Of a stretch of 64,000 nucleotides of DNA, positions 16,482-24,455 are shown in pieces. Numbering within the stretch: position 1 is the stretch's first letter; each line of letters starts with the position of its first letter. The DNA is from an uncultured Phascolarctobacterium sp. (lineage in GTDB: Bacteria; Bacillota; Negativicutes; Acidaminococcales; Acidaminococcaceae). The DNA lies in NCBI RefSeq assembly GCF_905212365.1, contig NZ_CAJMEH010000001.1, positions 1 through 64,000 of the forward strand, in the 5' to 3' direction. The notes beneath the pieces were generated by a model, which worked only from the letters and a program-made list of their open reading frames with translations, was not told where the DNA came from and did not search any database. A program made the position numbers and the translations under genes.

Positions 16482-17660
16482 ATGAATTTCGCTAAACGTA
16501 TGGAGCGGATGCAGGCTTCTGAAATCCGCGAGCTGCTGAAATTAACAGCTAAACCTGATATTATTTCTTTCGCAGGCGGCTTGCCCGCTCCTGAACTTTT
16601 CCCCGTGGAAGAAATCGCTAAGGTTTCCCACGATTTAGTATTGAAGGAGGGCCGTCAGCTGTTGCAATACGCTACTACCGAAGGCCGTCCGTCCCTGCGC
16701 GCTAAAATCGCTAAGCGTATGGCCGATAAATATAATACGCAAGTAGACCCGGACGATATTTTGATTACCACCGGCTCCCAGCAATGCCTGGATTTTGTAG
16801 GCAAGCTGTTCCTTGACCCCGACGACGTCGTGCTGTGCGAAAGCCCGTCCTATCTGGGTGCGCTCAACGCCTTCAACGCTTACCAGCCTAAATTTGTCGA
16901 GGTTCCCACCGATAACGGCGGCCTGATTCCCGAAGAGCTGGATAAAATTCTGTCCACAACTCCCAAATGCAAATTTATTTACGTAATCCCCGACTTCCAA
17001 AACCCCACTGGCCGCACCTGGTCCTTGGAACGTCGCCAGAAATTTATGGAAGTCGTTAATAAGCACAACCTGCCGGTAGTAGAGGATAACCCCTACGGCG
17101 AGCTGCGCTATGAGGGAGAAATTCTGCCATCTTTGAAATCCATGGATACCAAGGGCTTGGTTATGTTCCTGGGCACCTTCTCCAAAATTTTCTGCCCCGG
17201 CCTGCGTCTTGGCTGGGTTGCCGCCGAGCACAGCCTGCTGACCGAGTTCGTAAAAATTAAACAAAGCGCCGATCTGCACACCTCCAACTTCGACCAGGGC
17301 GTGGCCGACGCTTATATGGAAGCTTACGATTTGGATAAGCACGTTAAGGAAATCGTCGCTTTGTACAAGCATCGCCGCGATTTGATTCTGGAATCCATGG
17401 AAAAATATTTACCCGCAGGCACCGAATGGACGCATCCCGAAGGCGGCCTGTTCCTGTGGCTGACCTTCCCCGAAGGCGTAAGCGCCCGCAAGGTATTCGA
17501 CAAGTGCATCGAAATGAAAGTAGCCGGCGTTATCGGCGACGCTTTCTATCCTAACCAAAAAACCGACCGCAGCATGCGCATTAATTATTCCAATATGCCG
17601 GACGACAGAATCGTCGAGGGCATTCAGCGCATGGCTAAGGCTATTAAGGAAGCTATGTAA
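16482..17660 (+). CDS. PLP-dependent aminotransferase, class I/II (aminoadipate/aromatic type)
   Basis: A fold-type I aminotransferase of 392 residues. The N-terminal DIISFAGGLPAPELFP is typical of the MocR-like/2-aminoadipate aminotransferase subgroup (LysN, KAT-like), with TTGSQQCLDFVGKLF near 100, PDFQNPTGRTW near 168, EDNPYGELRY near 200 and the PLP-binding lysine in TFSKIFCPGLRLGW near 233. The family includes transamination of aromatic, branched and 2-aminoadipate substrates; which applies is not decidable here, although an aromatic aminotransferase would complete Tyr and Phe synthesis from the nearby operon. ATG 16482 is preferred over GTG 16467. Confidence 0.88.
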   Translation: MNFAKRMERMQASEIRELLKLTAKPDIISFAGGLPAPELFPVEEIAKVSHDLVLKEGRQLLQYATTEGRPSLRAKIAKRMADKYNTQVDPDDILITTGSQQCLDFVGKLFLDPDDVVLCESPSYLGALNAFNAYQPKFVEVPTDNGGLIPEELDKILSTTPKCKFIYVIPDFQNPTGRTWSLERRQKFMEVVNKHNLPVVEDNPYGELRYEGEILPSLKSMDTKGLVMFLGTFSKIFCPGLRLGWVAAEHSLLTEFVKIKQSADLHTSNFDQGVADAYMEAYDLDKHVKEIVALYKHRRDLILESMEKYLPAGTEWTHPEGGLFLWLTFPEGVSARKVFDKCIEMKVAGVIGDAFYPNQKTDRSMRINYSNMPDDRIVEGIQRMAKAIKEAM

Positions 17661-17704
17661 GCGCCGCTCAAAAATTTGCTTACGGCTCTGCCAAAATAAA
17701 AGCT

Positions 17705-17739
17705 TACCGTCGTTCTGTAAACGGAACGGCGGTATTTTT
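17705..17739 (+). terminator. Terminator after the aminotransferase gene
   Basis: TACCGTCGTTC/GAACGGCGGTA (17705-17715 and 17724-17734, one wobble) followed by TTTTT. Confidence 0.82.
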
Positions 17740-17743
17740 GCGC

Positions 17744-17776
17744 AAAAAAAGCTGCCGCACTTTTTAGTGCGACAGC
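17744..17776 (-). terminator. Terminator of the minus-strand PH-like gene
   Basis: On the minus strand GCTGTCGCAC-TAAAAA-GTGCGGCAGC is followed by TTTTTTT. It sits back to back with the plus-strand terminator. Confidence 0.8.
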
Positions 17777-17803
17777 CATGTTTTTTTGGGGAGGCCTATA
17801 GCT

Positions 17804-18880
17804 TTACAGTTCTTTTTGCACGCGGCCGAACAGGATGTACATAACGCCTGCGGCTTCGTCGGGGAATTTAAAAAGCAGCTCCTTGCCTTCTTTGGTGAAG
17901 AACGTAACCATGTTGATATTATCAAATTCGGCTTTGGTAATGTCCTGCAATTTTACGTCGAAGGCGTTCTTCTGGCTGATATAGATGATGCGCTTGCTGG
18001 TAAGGAAGAAGTGGCCCAGCTCCAGCAGCACGGTAGCCTCCTCTTTAATTTTGGGATGCTCCAGCTTTTCGCCTTTGAAGTTGACGGTTTCGTCAATACT
18101 GAATTTGCGGGTCAGCTCGAAATAGTTATCCTCTTTTTCGATGACCTTATTCTGGCACAGGCCGCAGTTGACATAAGCGCGGCAGGCCTCGCCCTTTTCC
18201 AACGGCAGGTCGACCTTAATATCGCCCAGCTTCTGGTGTTCGGCGTTCCACAAATCGCGGTACTTATGCAGGGCGTTGACGATATTGTTTTTAAATTCGT
18301 AGGGAATGTCGAGAGCGGCGCAGTCGGCGCGGAAGGCTGCCTCCTGTTCCGGGCTGTAGCGGGCTTCCTTGGAAATATCCTCGAAGAGCAGATTGAAATG
18401 AGCCTGGAAAACCTGCTTGCGGATGGACAGGCCGTCCTCGTAATCGTAGCCGAACAGCTCGTTGATCGCGTTGATATCCAGCTTTTCTTCGCCGGACAGC
18501 AGCTTGCGGCAGCGAATAAAATAGGCGGCGGTTTTAGCGCCCTTGTCCGCCAGCTTGATTAAGTGGGGCGGCAGCTCCAACAGCTGCGCTAAACGCTCGG
18601 TTCGCGCAAAAAGAGGATCGTCGGCGCTTTGCGCGTCGGTATAAACCAAGTCGGCCAGCTTGCGGTAAAGGCCGCTGCGCTGCTGTAAATTTTCTTCGCT
18701 GAATTTAACGCCCCATTTTTTCAGAGCGCCGCGCACATCGTTTTCGCTAACGGATGTAATATCATTGGCTGCGGCCAGCAGATTGTTCAGCTCCTTCCAG
18801 CCGTTTTCCGCCGGTTTGCTGCCGAACATTTTAGATAAAAAACCGCATGCTTCTAATTCTTGAGGACTGTAAGGCTTCAC
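17804..18880 (-). CDS. Uncharacterised protein with C-terminal PH-like region
   Basis: I do not recognise a named family for the full 358-residue protein. The first two thirds are charged and helical (for example LADLVYTDAQSADDPL, GYDYEDGLSIRKQVF). Around 240-255 there is a small cysteine cluster, CRAYVNCGLCQ. The last 90 residues look like a bacterial PH/GRAM-type fold (FFLTSKRIIYIS, FDVKLQDITKAEF, GKELLFKF). No signal peptide or membrane helix is seen. GTG 18880 is chosen as start because AAGGAG precedes it by seven bases; ATG further upstream has no ribosome site. It forms its own unit, ended by a terminator. Confidence 0.7.
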   Translation of the reverse strand: MKPYSPQELEACGFLSKMFGSKPAENGWKELNNLLAAANDITSVSENDVRGALKKWGVKFSEENLQQRSGLYRKLADLVYTDAQSADDPLFARTERLAQLLELPPHLIKLADKGAKTAAYFIRCRKLLSGEEKLDINAINELFGYDYEDGLSIRKQVFQAHFNLLFEDISKEARYSPEQEAAFRADCAALDIPYEFKNNIVNALHKYRDLWNAEHQKLGDIKVDLPLEKGEACRAYVNCGLCQNKVIEKEDNYFELTRKFSIDETVNFKGEKLEHPKIKEEATVLLELGHFFLTSKRIIYISQKNAFDVKLQDITKAEFDNINMVTFFTKEGKELLFKFPDEAAGVMYILFGRVQKEL

Positions 18881-19060
18881 TGCAAATCTCCTTTCAGCGG
18901 CGCTTGTAAGAGAGCCGCTGTTTTTATTTATCATAAGACGCTTAATAGCTGCATACAGATATTATTATACTGTAAAATTTCTGTGAAAGGAAGATGAAAG
19001 AAAAATTTTCTTTGCGTTGGCGCAGTGCGAGGAAAGGAGAGATTCGTCGGACGGCAAACA

Positions 19061-19105
19061 AAAAAGACCGCCAATAGTCGGACTGAAACCGAAGCTTGGC
19101 GGTCT
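19061..19105 (-). terminator. Terminator of the ATP-grasp/alpha-E/transglutaminase operon
   Basis: On the minus strand AGACCGCCAA ... TTGGCGGTCT (19105-19096 and 19074-19065) is followed by a T-run; a 21-base loop separates the arms. Confidence 0.75.
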
Positions 19106-19125
19106 GGCTTTTATTTTATTTTATT

Positions 19126-19905
19126 TTACTCCAGCGGCTCCTGCGTTACTTTTACAAAAACTCTTTGCTTCTGCTTAACGTCGCCGAAGAAAACGCCCTT
19201 GTCCACAATGCAGTCCGAAGCGTCGCGGCCTTCGGACATTTTGATATACATATCGTCCACCACTCTGTTATTGGTAGGGTCGACGCCAATCCAATGGCCG
19301 CGGGCGTAAATTTCCAGCCAGGCGTGGGTCGCGCCTTCGCCGATCATAAAGCCTGCCACATAGCGGGCGGGGATTTGGCAGCGGCGGCACAGGGCCAGCA
19401 TGATATGCGTATAATCCTGGCAGACGCCCGTGCCCTGGTCCAAGGCCTGCTGCGCAGTGGTCTGGGTGGTGGTGGTATTGGGCTTGTAGATAAAATTATG
19501 GTACAGCGCGTCGCTCATGCACAGGGTTTTCTGTACTGGGTCGCGCTGCTGCTGCGCCAGCTCCAGATACTTTTCCATACCGTGGGTCAGCGTGGTCTGC
19601 GGCGTAGGGTAATAAAACAAGTGGTTCAGCTCGCCGCTATCAATGTTTTCGCTGTTGGTGATGGCCGTACCTGCGACACGGAAGCTGAAATAATCGTGAG
19701 GCTCGGCGATATAGCCAAAGCAGATAGGATTGCCGAAGGCGTCCCAGCTTTTAGTAATCGAGGTCAGCGGGGTAATGGAGCAGGAAAGCTTGGCAATGCG
19801 CTGCGTACACGTTTCTTTAGGCAGGCAGCGCAGCGCGAAGCTGTGGCGGTAAACGTCGCCGCTGAAATCCAGCTGCATTTCGTAGTGGAATTTTAGCTTT
19901 CTCAA
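19126..19905 (-). CDS. Transglutaminase-like cysteine protease family protein
   Basis: 259 residues with an N-terminal beta-rich bacterial transglutaminase-like domain (first 90 residues, starting MRKLKFHYEMQLDF) and a papain-fold core. The catalytic triad is visible: Cys about 162 in GTGVCQDYTH, His about 194 in GATHAWLEIY and Asp about 209 in GVDPTNN. Such proteins are regularly encoded with an alpha-E protein and a circularly permuted ATP-grasp ligase, as here; the set has been proposed to make and trim or cross-link peptides. It lacks a signal peptide, so it should be cytoplasmic. It starts six bases after the alpha-E stop, making cotranslation likely. Confidence 0.88.
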   Translation of the reverse strand: MRKLKFHYEMQLDFSGDVYRHSFALRCLPKETCTQRIAKLSCSITPLTSITKSWDAFGNPICFGYIAEPHDYFSFRVAGTAITNSENIDSGELNHLFYYPTPQTTLTHGMEKYLELAQQQRDPVQKTLCMSDALYHNFIYKPNTTTTQTTAQQALDQGTGVCQDYTHIMLALCRRCQIPARYVAGFMIGEGATHAWLEIYARGHWIGVDPTNNRVVDDMYIKMSEGRDASDCIVDKGVFFGDVKQKQRVFVKVTQEPLE

Positions 19906-19911
19906 AGCGTA

Positions 19912-20577
19912 TCAATCCTTAAAGATATTATTGAGGTGGGGCAGAACGGCGCACAAATCGCCGCCGCGTTTGACGGCGTCGCTGACGATTCGGAAATTTT
20001 CTTCGTCATAGGCGGCGCAGCTGCGGTGCAGGCGGTATTCCATACGGGTGTAGGCCAGTTCCATTGCTCTACTATCATAATCTAAACGAATATACAAGTC
20101 AAGCCTTTCAATATAGCGGCCGGTTTTCATAATGTTGCGGCAGGCGCTGCTTTCCACATAATCGTCGACGCAGCCCCAGAAGGCGTACAAATCGTCCAGC
20201 ACCTGCTGCAAATAAAGCAGGCAGAAGGTTTCGCGTTTGGCGTTTTCCATCACGTCCAGCGCCAGCTGAATATAGCCCAGCGCCGTGCTGCTGATAACGT
20301 CGCGCATCACGCTGGCGTTGTCGCAGGCGCGGGAAAGATTGCTATAAACGGAGTTGGGGTCGGTTTCGTCAAAAAGATAATTGACGATGAAATTTTCCTT
20401 GCTGCCGTACACATCGGGGATGTGCAGCTTGGAGCAGATTTTTTTGTAGGCCTCTGGGTCCTGGTCCAGCATGGTATCGTAGGCCTCCATAAAGGTGCGG
20501 ATGGTGGTGAAGGCGCGCTCGCTGTAACGTCCCAGCCAATAGAGATGATTTGATTTTTCTAACGAGATAATACCCAT
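19912..20577 (-). CDS. Alpha-E domain protein
   Basis: A 221-residue all-helical protein with the alpha-E family start ISLEKSNHLYWLGRYSERA, in which the WLGRYxER motif is diagnostic, followed by DNASVMRDVISSTAL and a C-terminal helical bundle. Its biochemical role is unknown; the family is known almost only as partner of circularly permuted ATP-grasp ligases and transglutaminase-like proteins, both present on either side. Its ATG overlaps the end of the ATP-grasp gene by 19 bases, indicating translational coupling and probably a fixed ratio or complex. Confidence 0.88.
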   Translation of the reverse strand: MGIISLEKSNHLYWLGRYSERAFTTIRTFMEAYDTMLDQDPEAYKKICSKLHIPDVYGSKENFIVNYLFDETDPNSVYSNLSRACDNASVMRDVISSTALGYIQLALDVMENAKRETFCLLYLQQVLDDLYAFWGCVDDYVESSACRNIMKTGRYIERLDLYIRLDYDSRAMELAYTRMEYRLHRSCAAYDEENFRIVSDAVKRGGDLCAVLPHLNNIFKD

Positions 20578-21869
20578 GTGTCTTTAAAGCCTCCTCCTTG
20601 CGATGAGTTTACAACGAATGAATCCGGATTGCGCGAGAAACGGGTCAGACCGCTGGGCCATACTTTGGTCTCCTTGCCGCTGAGCACGAAGGCGCGCAGG
20701 TCGGCCTTGCGCAGTACTTCCTGGCCGTTGTCCATAATGGGCAGGTCGATAAAGTCGATGATTTCCTGCGCGATGAAGCGGCGGGGTTCGGCCTTAATGA
20801 GAGCGATAAAGTCGGCCTTGCGCTTGCTGTCCAAATCGCGGCCGAAAAGTACGCCGTAGCCGCCGGCTTCCGAAACATCCTTAAAGACCAGCTTGTCAAA
20901 ATTAGCCAGCGCGTAATCCCTGTCCTTCTGATAATACATCAGATAAGTGGGCGCGTTGTGGGTGATGGAATCCTCGCCCAGATAATATTTAATCATGGCG
21001 GGCACGAAGTAGTAAATGCCCTTGTCATCGGCAACGCCGTTGCCGGGCGCGTTTATGATGGCTACGTTGCCTGCACGGTAAGCGGCCATCAGATTAGGCA
21101 CGCCGATGAGGGATTCAGGCAGGAAGGTCAGCGGGTCTAAGTATTCGTCGGAAATGCGGCGGTAAATTGCGCCCACGCGCTGCGGCTTATCCATAGCGCG
21201 GTAGTAAACCTGCGCGTTTTCCACATACAAATCCGAGGGCATTGCTAAAATGCTGTGAGTCATTTCCGCCAGATAAGCGTGCTCGAAAAAGGCGGCGTTG
21301 TAGCGGCCTGGCGTCAGGATGACGGAAATGCCGCCGGTGCTGACGCTTTTCATAACGCCGCTCAGCATGGTTCCGTAGTTGCGGTTGTCCACCACGTTGT
21401 GGCTGGCATAGGTCTGCGGGCTGGCGATGCGGCACAGCTTGCGGGCAATCAGGGGATAGCTGGCGCCGGAAGGGATGCGCAGGTTATCCTCCAGAATATA
21501 CCATTTTTTATCCTGCGCCTGTACTAAGTCGATACCGGAAATGTGGGAGTAAATTTTTCCCGGCGGGGTGACGCCTGCGCATTGGGGCAAAAAGCCTTTG
21601 GAGGAAAAAACAAATTCTTCGGGAATTATTTTATCTTTAATAATTTTTTGCTCGTGATAAATGTCGTAGAGAAACATATTGAGGGCTGTGACGCGCTGCA
21701 CCAGGCCTCGCTCCATTTCCTCAAATTCTGCGGCGGTGATGACGCGGGGAATGGCGTCAAAGGGAAACAGCTGCTCGTGAAAGACGTTGTTTTTGTAAAT
21801 TCCGAATTTTACGCCGAAACGTGCCAGCAGCTTATTGATATTGTCCGTATATTTTATAAGATCTTGCAT
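20559..21869 (-). CDS. Circularly permuted ATP-grasp ligase (type 2)
   Basis: A 436-residue ATP-grasp enzyme of the circularly permuted group. Recognisable parts are GVKFGIY near 19, the FPFDAIPRVI segment, SGIDLVQAQDKKWYILEDNLRIPSGASYP near 110-138 with the acidic/asparagine metal-binding EDNLR, and NAPGNGVADDK near 270, then YYLGEDSI. Members are inferred to form amide bonds on unknown peptide-like substrates. It is the first gene of a three-gene minus-strand operon with the alpha-E and transglutaminase genes. ATG 21869 follows AAAGGAGCG. The leader upstream carries a promoter and hairpin that suggest attenuation. Confidence 0.88.
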   Translation of the reverse strand: MQDLIKYTDNINKLLARFGVKFGIYKNNVFHEQLFPFDAIPRVITAAEFEEMERGLVQRVTALNMFLYDIYHEQKIIKDKIIPEEFVFSSKGFLPQCAGVTPPGKIYSHISGIDLVQAQDKKWYILEDNLRIPSGASYPLIARKLCRIASPQTYASHNVVDNRNYGTMLSGVMKSVSTGGISVILTPGRYNAAFFEHAYLAEMTHSILAMPSDLYVENAQVYYRAMDKPQRVGAIYRRISDEYLDPLTFLPESLIGVPNLMAAYRAGNVAIINAPGNGVADDKGIYYFVPAMIKYYLGEDSITHNAPTYLMYYQKDRDYALANFDKLVFKDVSEAGGYGVLFGRDLDSKRKADFIALIKAEPRRFIAQEIIDFIDLPIMDNGQEVLRKADLRAFVLSGKETKVWPSGLTRFSRNPDSFVVNSSQGGGFKDTWVLSR

Positions 21870-21960
21870 ACGGGGCGCTCCTTTCTTTACTTCTCCTCCC
21901 TGAAATACCCTGTGAAATTCTGCGCTTGTTTATACGGCTGCGCGTTGGCGCAGGGCTATA

Positions 21961-21996
21961 AAAAGCAAAAGCAAAGCCGCGTAAGCGACCTTGCTT
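21961..21996 (-). terminator. Terminator-like hairpin at the start of the ATP-grasp operon leader
   Basis: On the minus strand AAGCAAGGTCGC-TTAC-GCGGCTTTGCTT is followed by TTGCTTTTT. It begins about two bases after the predicted transcription start of promoter 22005-22033, so it would end or pause transcription almost at once, or act as a protective 5' hairpin. Confidence 0.5.
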
Positions 21997-22004
21997 ATAG
22001 TTAT

Positions 22005-22033
22005 ATTGTAAACTTTATGTGACAAGCTGTCAA
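22005..22033 (-). promoter_or_regulatory. Promoter of the ATP-grasp operon
   Basis: On the minus strand TTGACA (22033-22028), 17 bases, TACAAT (22010-22005), a near-consensus sigma-70 promoter 135 bases before the ATP-grasp ATG. Confidence 0.65.
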
Positions 22034-22143
22034 CGAGGAAATATGTATACTATATGACAGTTTTTGAAATAGCACTACAAGATATAGCATTAACATTTGA
22101 AATTCTATTAGCCGACTTGCTTTCGTTTCGTAAATAAAATGAG

Positions 22144-22226
22144 AAAAACCGCCTAGCGGTGGGCGGTCTTCCATCAAAGTATAAACATTTTGGGGAGAGC
22201 CGACTCATCACAACCGGCTATCTCTT
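22144..22226 (-). ncRNA. Candidate small RNA in the ATP-grasp/MFS intergenic region
   Basis: On the minus strand a strong promoter (22233-22261) would start RNA near 22226. The RNA would hold an AGCCG/CGGCT hairpin (about 22215-22194), a single-stranded segment, and end in a terminator ACCGCC-CACCGCTA-GGCGGT-TTTT (22167-22144), about 83 nt in all. An 18-codon reading frame starts at the ATG at 22230, but that lies upstream of the predicted start and has no ribosome site. I recognise no known RNA family. The stretch 21870-22372 otherwise holds only the promoters listed. Confidence 0.4.
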
Positions 22227-22232
22227 TCATTA

Positions 22233-22261
22233 ATTATAAACTCATAATATAAGATAGTCAA
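22233..22261 (-). promoter_or_regulatory. Strong minus-strand promoter of the candidate small RNA
   Basis: On the minus strand TTGACT (22261-22256), 17 bases, TATAAT (22238-22233). Confidence 0.62.
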
Positions 22262-22303
22262 GGAAATAAAAAATTTACATTATCTTTAGCATAACCATAG
22301 GCG

Positions 22304-22333
22304 ATGACAGAGCCGAGGTAAAAATGATATAAT
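22304..22333 (+). promoter_or_regulatory. Recurring promoter element, copy A (before MFS gene)
   Basis: ATGACA, 18-base spacer beginning GAGCCGAGGT, TATAAT; about 40 bases before the MFS ATG. The core TGACAGAGCCG is identical to copies B and C, but the GCGATT found 16 bases upstream in other copies is absent here. Confidence 0.68.
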
Positions 22334-22372
22334 AAGTACTAAGAAAGTAAGATTGCAAGCGGGGCGAAAAAA

Positions 22373-23593
22373 ATGATTGCGTTATCTGAATCCAATTCTA
22401 AACATACATATTGGAAAAGAAATCTGCCCGTGTTGTGGATAGGCGTGTTTTTATGCTGCGCCAGCTATACCAGCTGCGTGCCCTTCCTGCCGATTTATCT
22501 TTTGCGGGATTTGGGCGTGGAGCAGGCGGACGTAAATTATTGGGCCGGCATTACTTTTTCCATTACCTTTTTGGGCAGCAGCATTATGGCTCCTTATTGG
22601 GGAGCGCTGGCCGACCATGTGGGGCAGCGCAAGATGGCTGTCCGCGCCGGCTTCGGCTTGGCGCTGACTTATTTTTTGACCGGCGTGTGCCAGAATGTGT
22701 ACCAGCTTCTGCTGGTGCGGGCGCTGTGCGGCGTGGTGGCGGGCTTTGTGCCGGCCTGTATGTCTATGGCGTCCTCTTCCTTGCCGGAACATAAGATGGG
22801 CTGGGGCATGGGCCTGATGCAGACGGCGGTGGCGAGCGGCAGCATTATGGGGCCGCTTTTGGGCGGCTATTTAAGCAGCTGGTTCGGTATGCGCATGTCC
22901 TTTTTGGTGGGCAGCGCGGCGCTGTTTGTGGCGACTGTGGCCGTAATTTTCATCGTTAAGGATATGACGGTGCTGCAAAAGGGCGGCAGCGGCGCGGTAA
23001 CTTTGCTGCACGATTTACGGGAATCGCTGCGCAATAAAGAGCTGCTGTACGTAATGCTGATGTTTTTTACGGTACAATCCTGCATTATGCTGATTCAGCC
23101 TTTGATTACTATGTATGTGGGCCAGCTGATGGGTACTATGGGCGACGAGGTTGTGAAAATGTCCGGCGTTATTTTTTCGCTGGCGGGACTGGCGGGCATT
23201 ATCGCCGCGCCGTTTTGGGGCAAGCGGGGACAGCGCTTCGGCTATATCCGTACCTTTGCTGTAGTGACCTTTATCGCAGGCTTCATCAATTTATTTCAGG
23301 TGTTTATCGCCAATGTGTGGCAGTTTGCCGTTATTCAATTTGTCTACGGTTTGTTTTTGGCGGGTGCGGTACCTAATATCAACGCCAATTTGACGCTGGT
23401 GACGGATAAAAATACCCGCGGCAAGGCTTTCGGCCTGGTAACAAGCGCGCAGCAGTTCGGCGGCGTGGTAGGCCCGCTGTTGGGCGGATTTTTGGGCGCA
23501 ATGATGGCGACGCGCTACGTTTTGGTGACGACGGGCTGCATTTTGATGTGTACTGCTTTATATTCCTATCTGACGCGCGTGCGCGGCAAGTAA
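22373..23593 (+). CDS. MFS transporter, drug:H+ antiporter-1 type
   Basis: 406 residues with 12 predicted helices. The MFS loop 2-3 motif appears as GALADHVGQRKMAVRAGF near residue 78, and motif C of drug antiporters as GPLLGGYLSSWFGMR near 160. The repeat of the fold is seen as GKRGQRFGYIR in the second half and GGVVGPLLGGFLGA near 365. Multidrug or metabolite export is likely; the substrate is unknown. It stands alone, driven by promoter copy A and ended by a shared terminator with the convergent carbonic anhydrase gene. Confidence 0.85.
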   Translation: MIALSESNSKHTYWKRNLPVLWIGVFLCCASYTSCVPFLPIYLLRDLGVEQADVNYWAGITFSITFLGSSIMAPYWGALADHVGQRKMAVRAGFGLALTYFLTGVCQNVYQLLLVRALCGVVAGFVPACMSMASSSLPEHKMGWGMGLMQTAVASGSIMGPLLGGYLSSWFGMRMSFLVGSAALFVATVAVIFIVKDMTVLQKGGSGAVTLLHDLRESLRNKELLYVMLMFFTVQSCIMLIQPLITMYVGQLMGTMGDEVVKMSGVIFSLAGLAGIIAAPFWGKRGQRFGYIRTFAVVTFIAGFINLFQVFIANVWQFAVIQFVYGLFLAGAVPNINANLTLVTDKNTRGKAFGLVTSAQQFGGVVGPLLGGFLGAMMATRYVLVTTGCILMCTALYSYLTRVRGK

Positions 23594-23630
23594 ATTTAAA
23601 ATAATATAATAATATATTGAAAGCAAAAAT

Positions 23631-23671
23631 AAAAGCTCAGAGCGGAATTGCCATTCCGTCCTGAGCTTTTT
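23631..23671. terminator. Bidirectional terminator between MFS and carbonic anhydrase genes
   Basis: AAAAGCTCAG/CTGAGCTTTT (23631-23640 and 23661-23670) encloses a second perfect helix CGGAAT/ATTCCG; A- and T-runs on both sides fit both directions. Confidence 0.88.
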
Positions 23672-23682
23672 GCCTGAGTTTT

Positions 23683-24234
23683 TTAAACGATTTTTTCGCC
23701 GTGATAGCGTTCGCCGCCGCCGTCGGGCAAGAGGCCGTAGCGTTCGGTCCACAGGGTTTTATATTTGAGCGCTTGCGCGTGGATAGCGTCCAAACCTTTT
23801 TCGTCGAGCTTTTTGATGACTTTTGCAGGTACGCCTGCTACTAAAGAAAACGGCGGCACAACCGTGCCTTTGGTGACTACCGCGCCTGCGGCTACGATGG
23901 AGCCGCGGCCGATAACCGCGCCATCCAAAACGGTGGAGTGCATACCGATGAGGCAGTGGTCTTCTACCGTGCAGGCGTGCAGCAGCGCGCAGTGACCGAC
24001 GGTAACGTAATCGCCGACGATGCAGGCATAATTATCCGCTACGTGCAGCACGCTGTTGTCCTGAATATTGCTGTAGCGGCCGACTTCGATGCGGTTGACG
24101 TCGCCGCGAATGGTTACGCCCGGCCAAATGCTGGCGTACTCTTTGATTTCTACTTTGCCGATAAGGGTAGCGGTATTGAAAGCATAGGCTTTTTCATCGA
24201 TTTTTGGAGCTTGCGCTTCAAATTTAAAAATCAT
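23683..24234 (-). CDS. Gamma-carbonic anhydrase family hexapeptide protein
   Basis: A left-handed beta-helix protein of 183 residues. Hexapeptide turns run through the centre, with RGDVNRIEVGRYSNIQDNSVLH near 50-70 and VGHCALLHACTVEDHCLIGMH near 84-105, which supply the three histidines expected to bind the metal in gamma-class anhydrases. The GVPAKVIKK segment marks the end of the helix. Many such proteins are carbonic anhydrases, others are acyltransferase-like; metal ligands favour the first. ATG 24234 follows GAGGG; the frame is open further upstream but without a ribosome site. Single gene with its own promoter. Confidence 0.85.
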   Translation of the reverse strand: MIFKFEAQAPKIDEKAYAFNTATLIGKVEIKEYASIWPGVTIRGDVNRIEVGRYSNIQDNSVLHVADNYACIVGDYVTVGHCALLHACTVEDHCLIGMHSTVLDGAVIGRGSIVAAGAVVTKGTVVPPFSLVAGVPAKVIKKLDEKGLDAIHAQALKYKTLWTERYGLLPDGGGERYHGEKIV

Positions 24235-24304
24235 AATGTTTTCCCTCTTTCCCAAATTCTTGTCGTTGCTTGACGGTTTATTTCGTAAAGCAAACTTTAT
24301 CTTA

Positions 24305-24332
24305 ATTATATCGAAGGGTAGGCTTATGTCAA
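24305..24332 (-). promoter_or_regulatory. Promoter of the gamma-carbonic anhydrase gene
   Basis: On the minus strand TTGACA (24332-24327), 16 bases, TATAAT (24310-24305), about 70 bases before the start codon. Confidence 0.62.
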
Positions 24333-24392
24333 GGCATTTCACATTTTTATCATCTTACGTTACAGTAATTTTGCAGAAAATCGGCTTGCGGC

Positions 24393-24422
24393 TTGCATAT
24401 CGGGCGTCAATGGCTTTATAAT
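24393..24422 (+). promoter_or_regulatory. Promoter of the TVP38 gene
   Basis: TTGCAT, 18 bases, TATAAT, 34 bases before the ATG at 24456. Confidence 0.5.
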
Positions 24423-24455
24423 AAATTTGAACGGACAAGCAGGAAAGGATTTTAT

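Noticed and set aside
17676..17700. Another copy of the GAGCCG promoter repeat (minus strand, TGGCAGAGCCGTAAGC)
   Set aside because: Shares only 11 bases; there is no TATAAT at the proper distance and no gene start downstream.
19096..19896. Plus-strand open frame opposite the transglutaminase gene
   Set aside because: The minus strand has the full Cys-His-Asp triad and operon context; the plus frame has no motif.
22144..22230. Leader peptide of 18 codons on the minus strand
   Set aside because: Its ATG lies upstream of the predicted transcription start and has no ribosome site; kept only as a candidate RNA.
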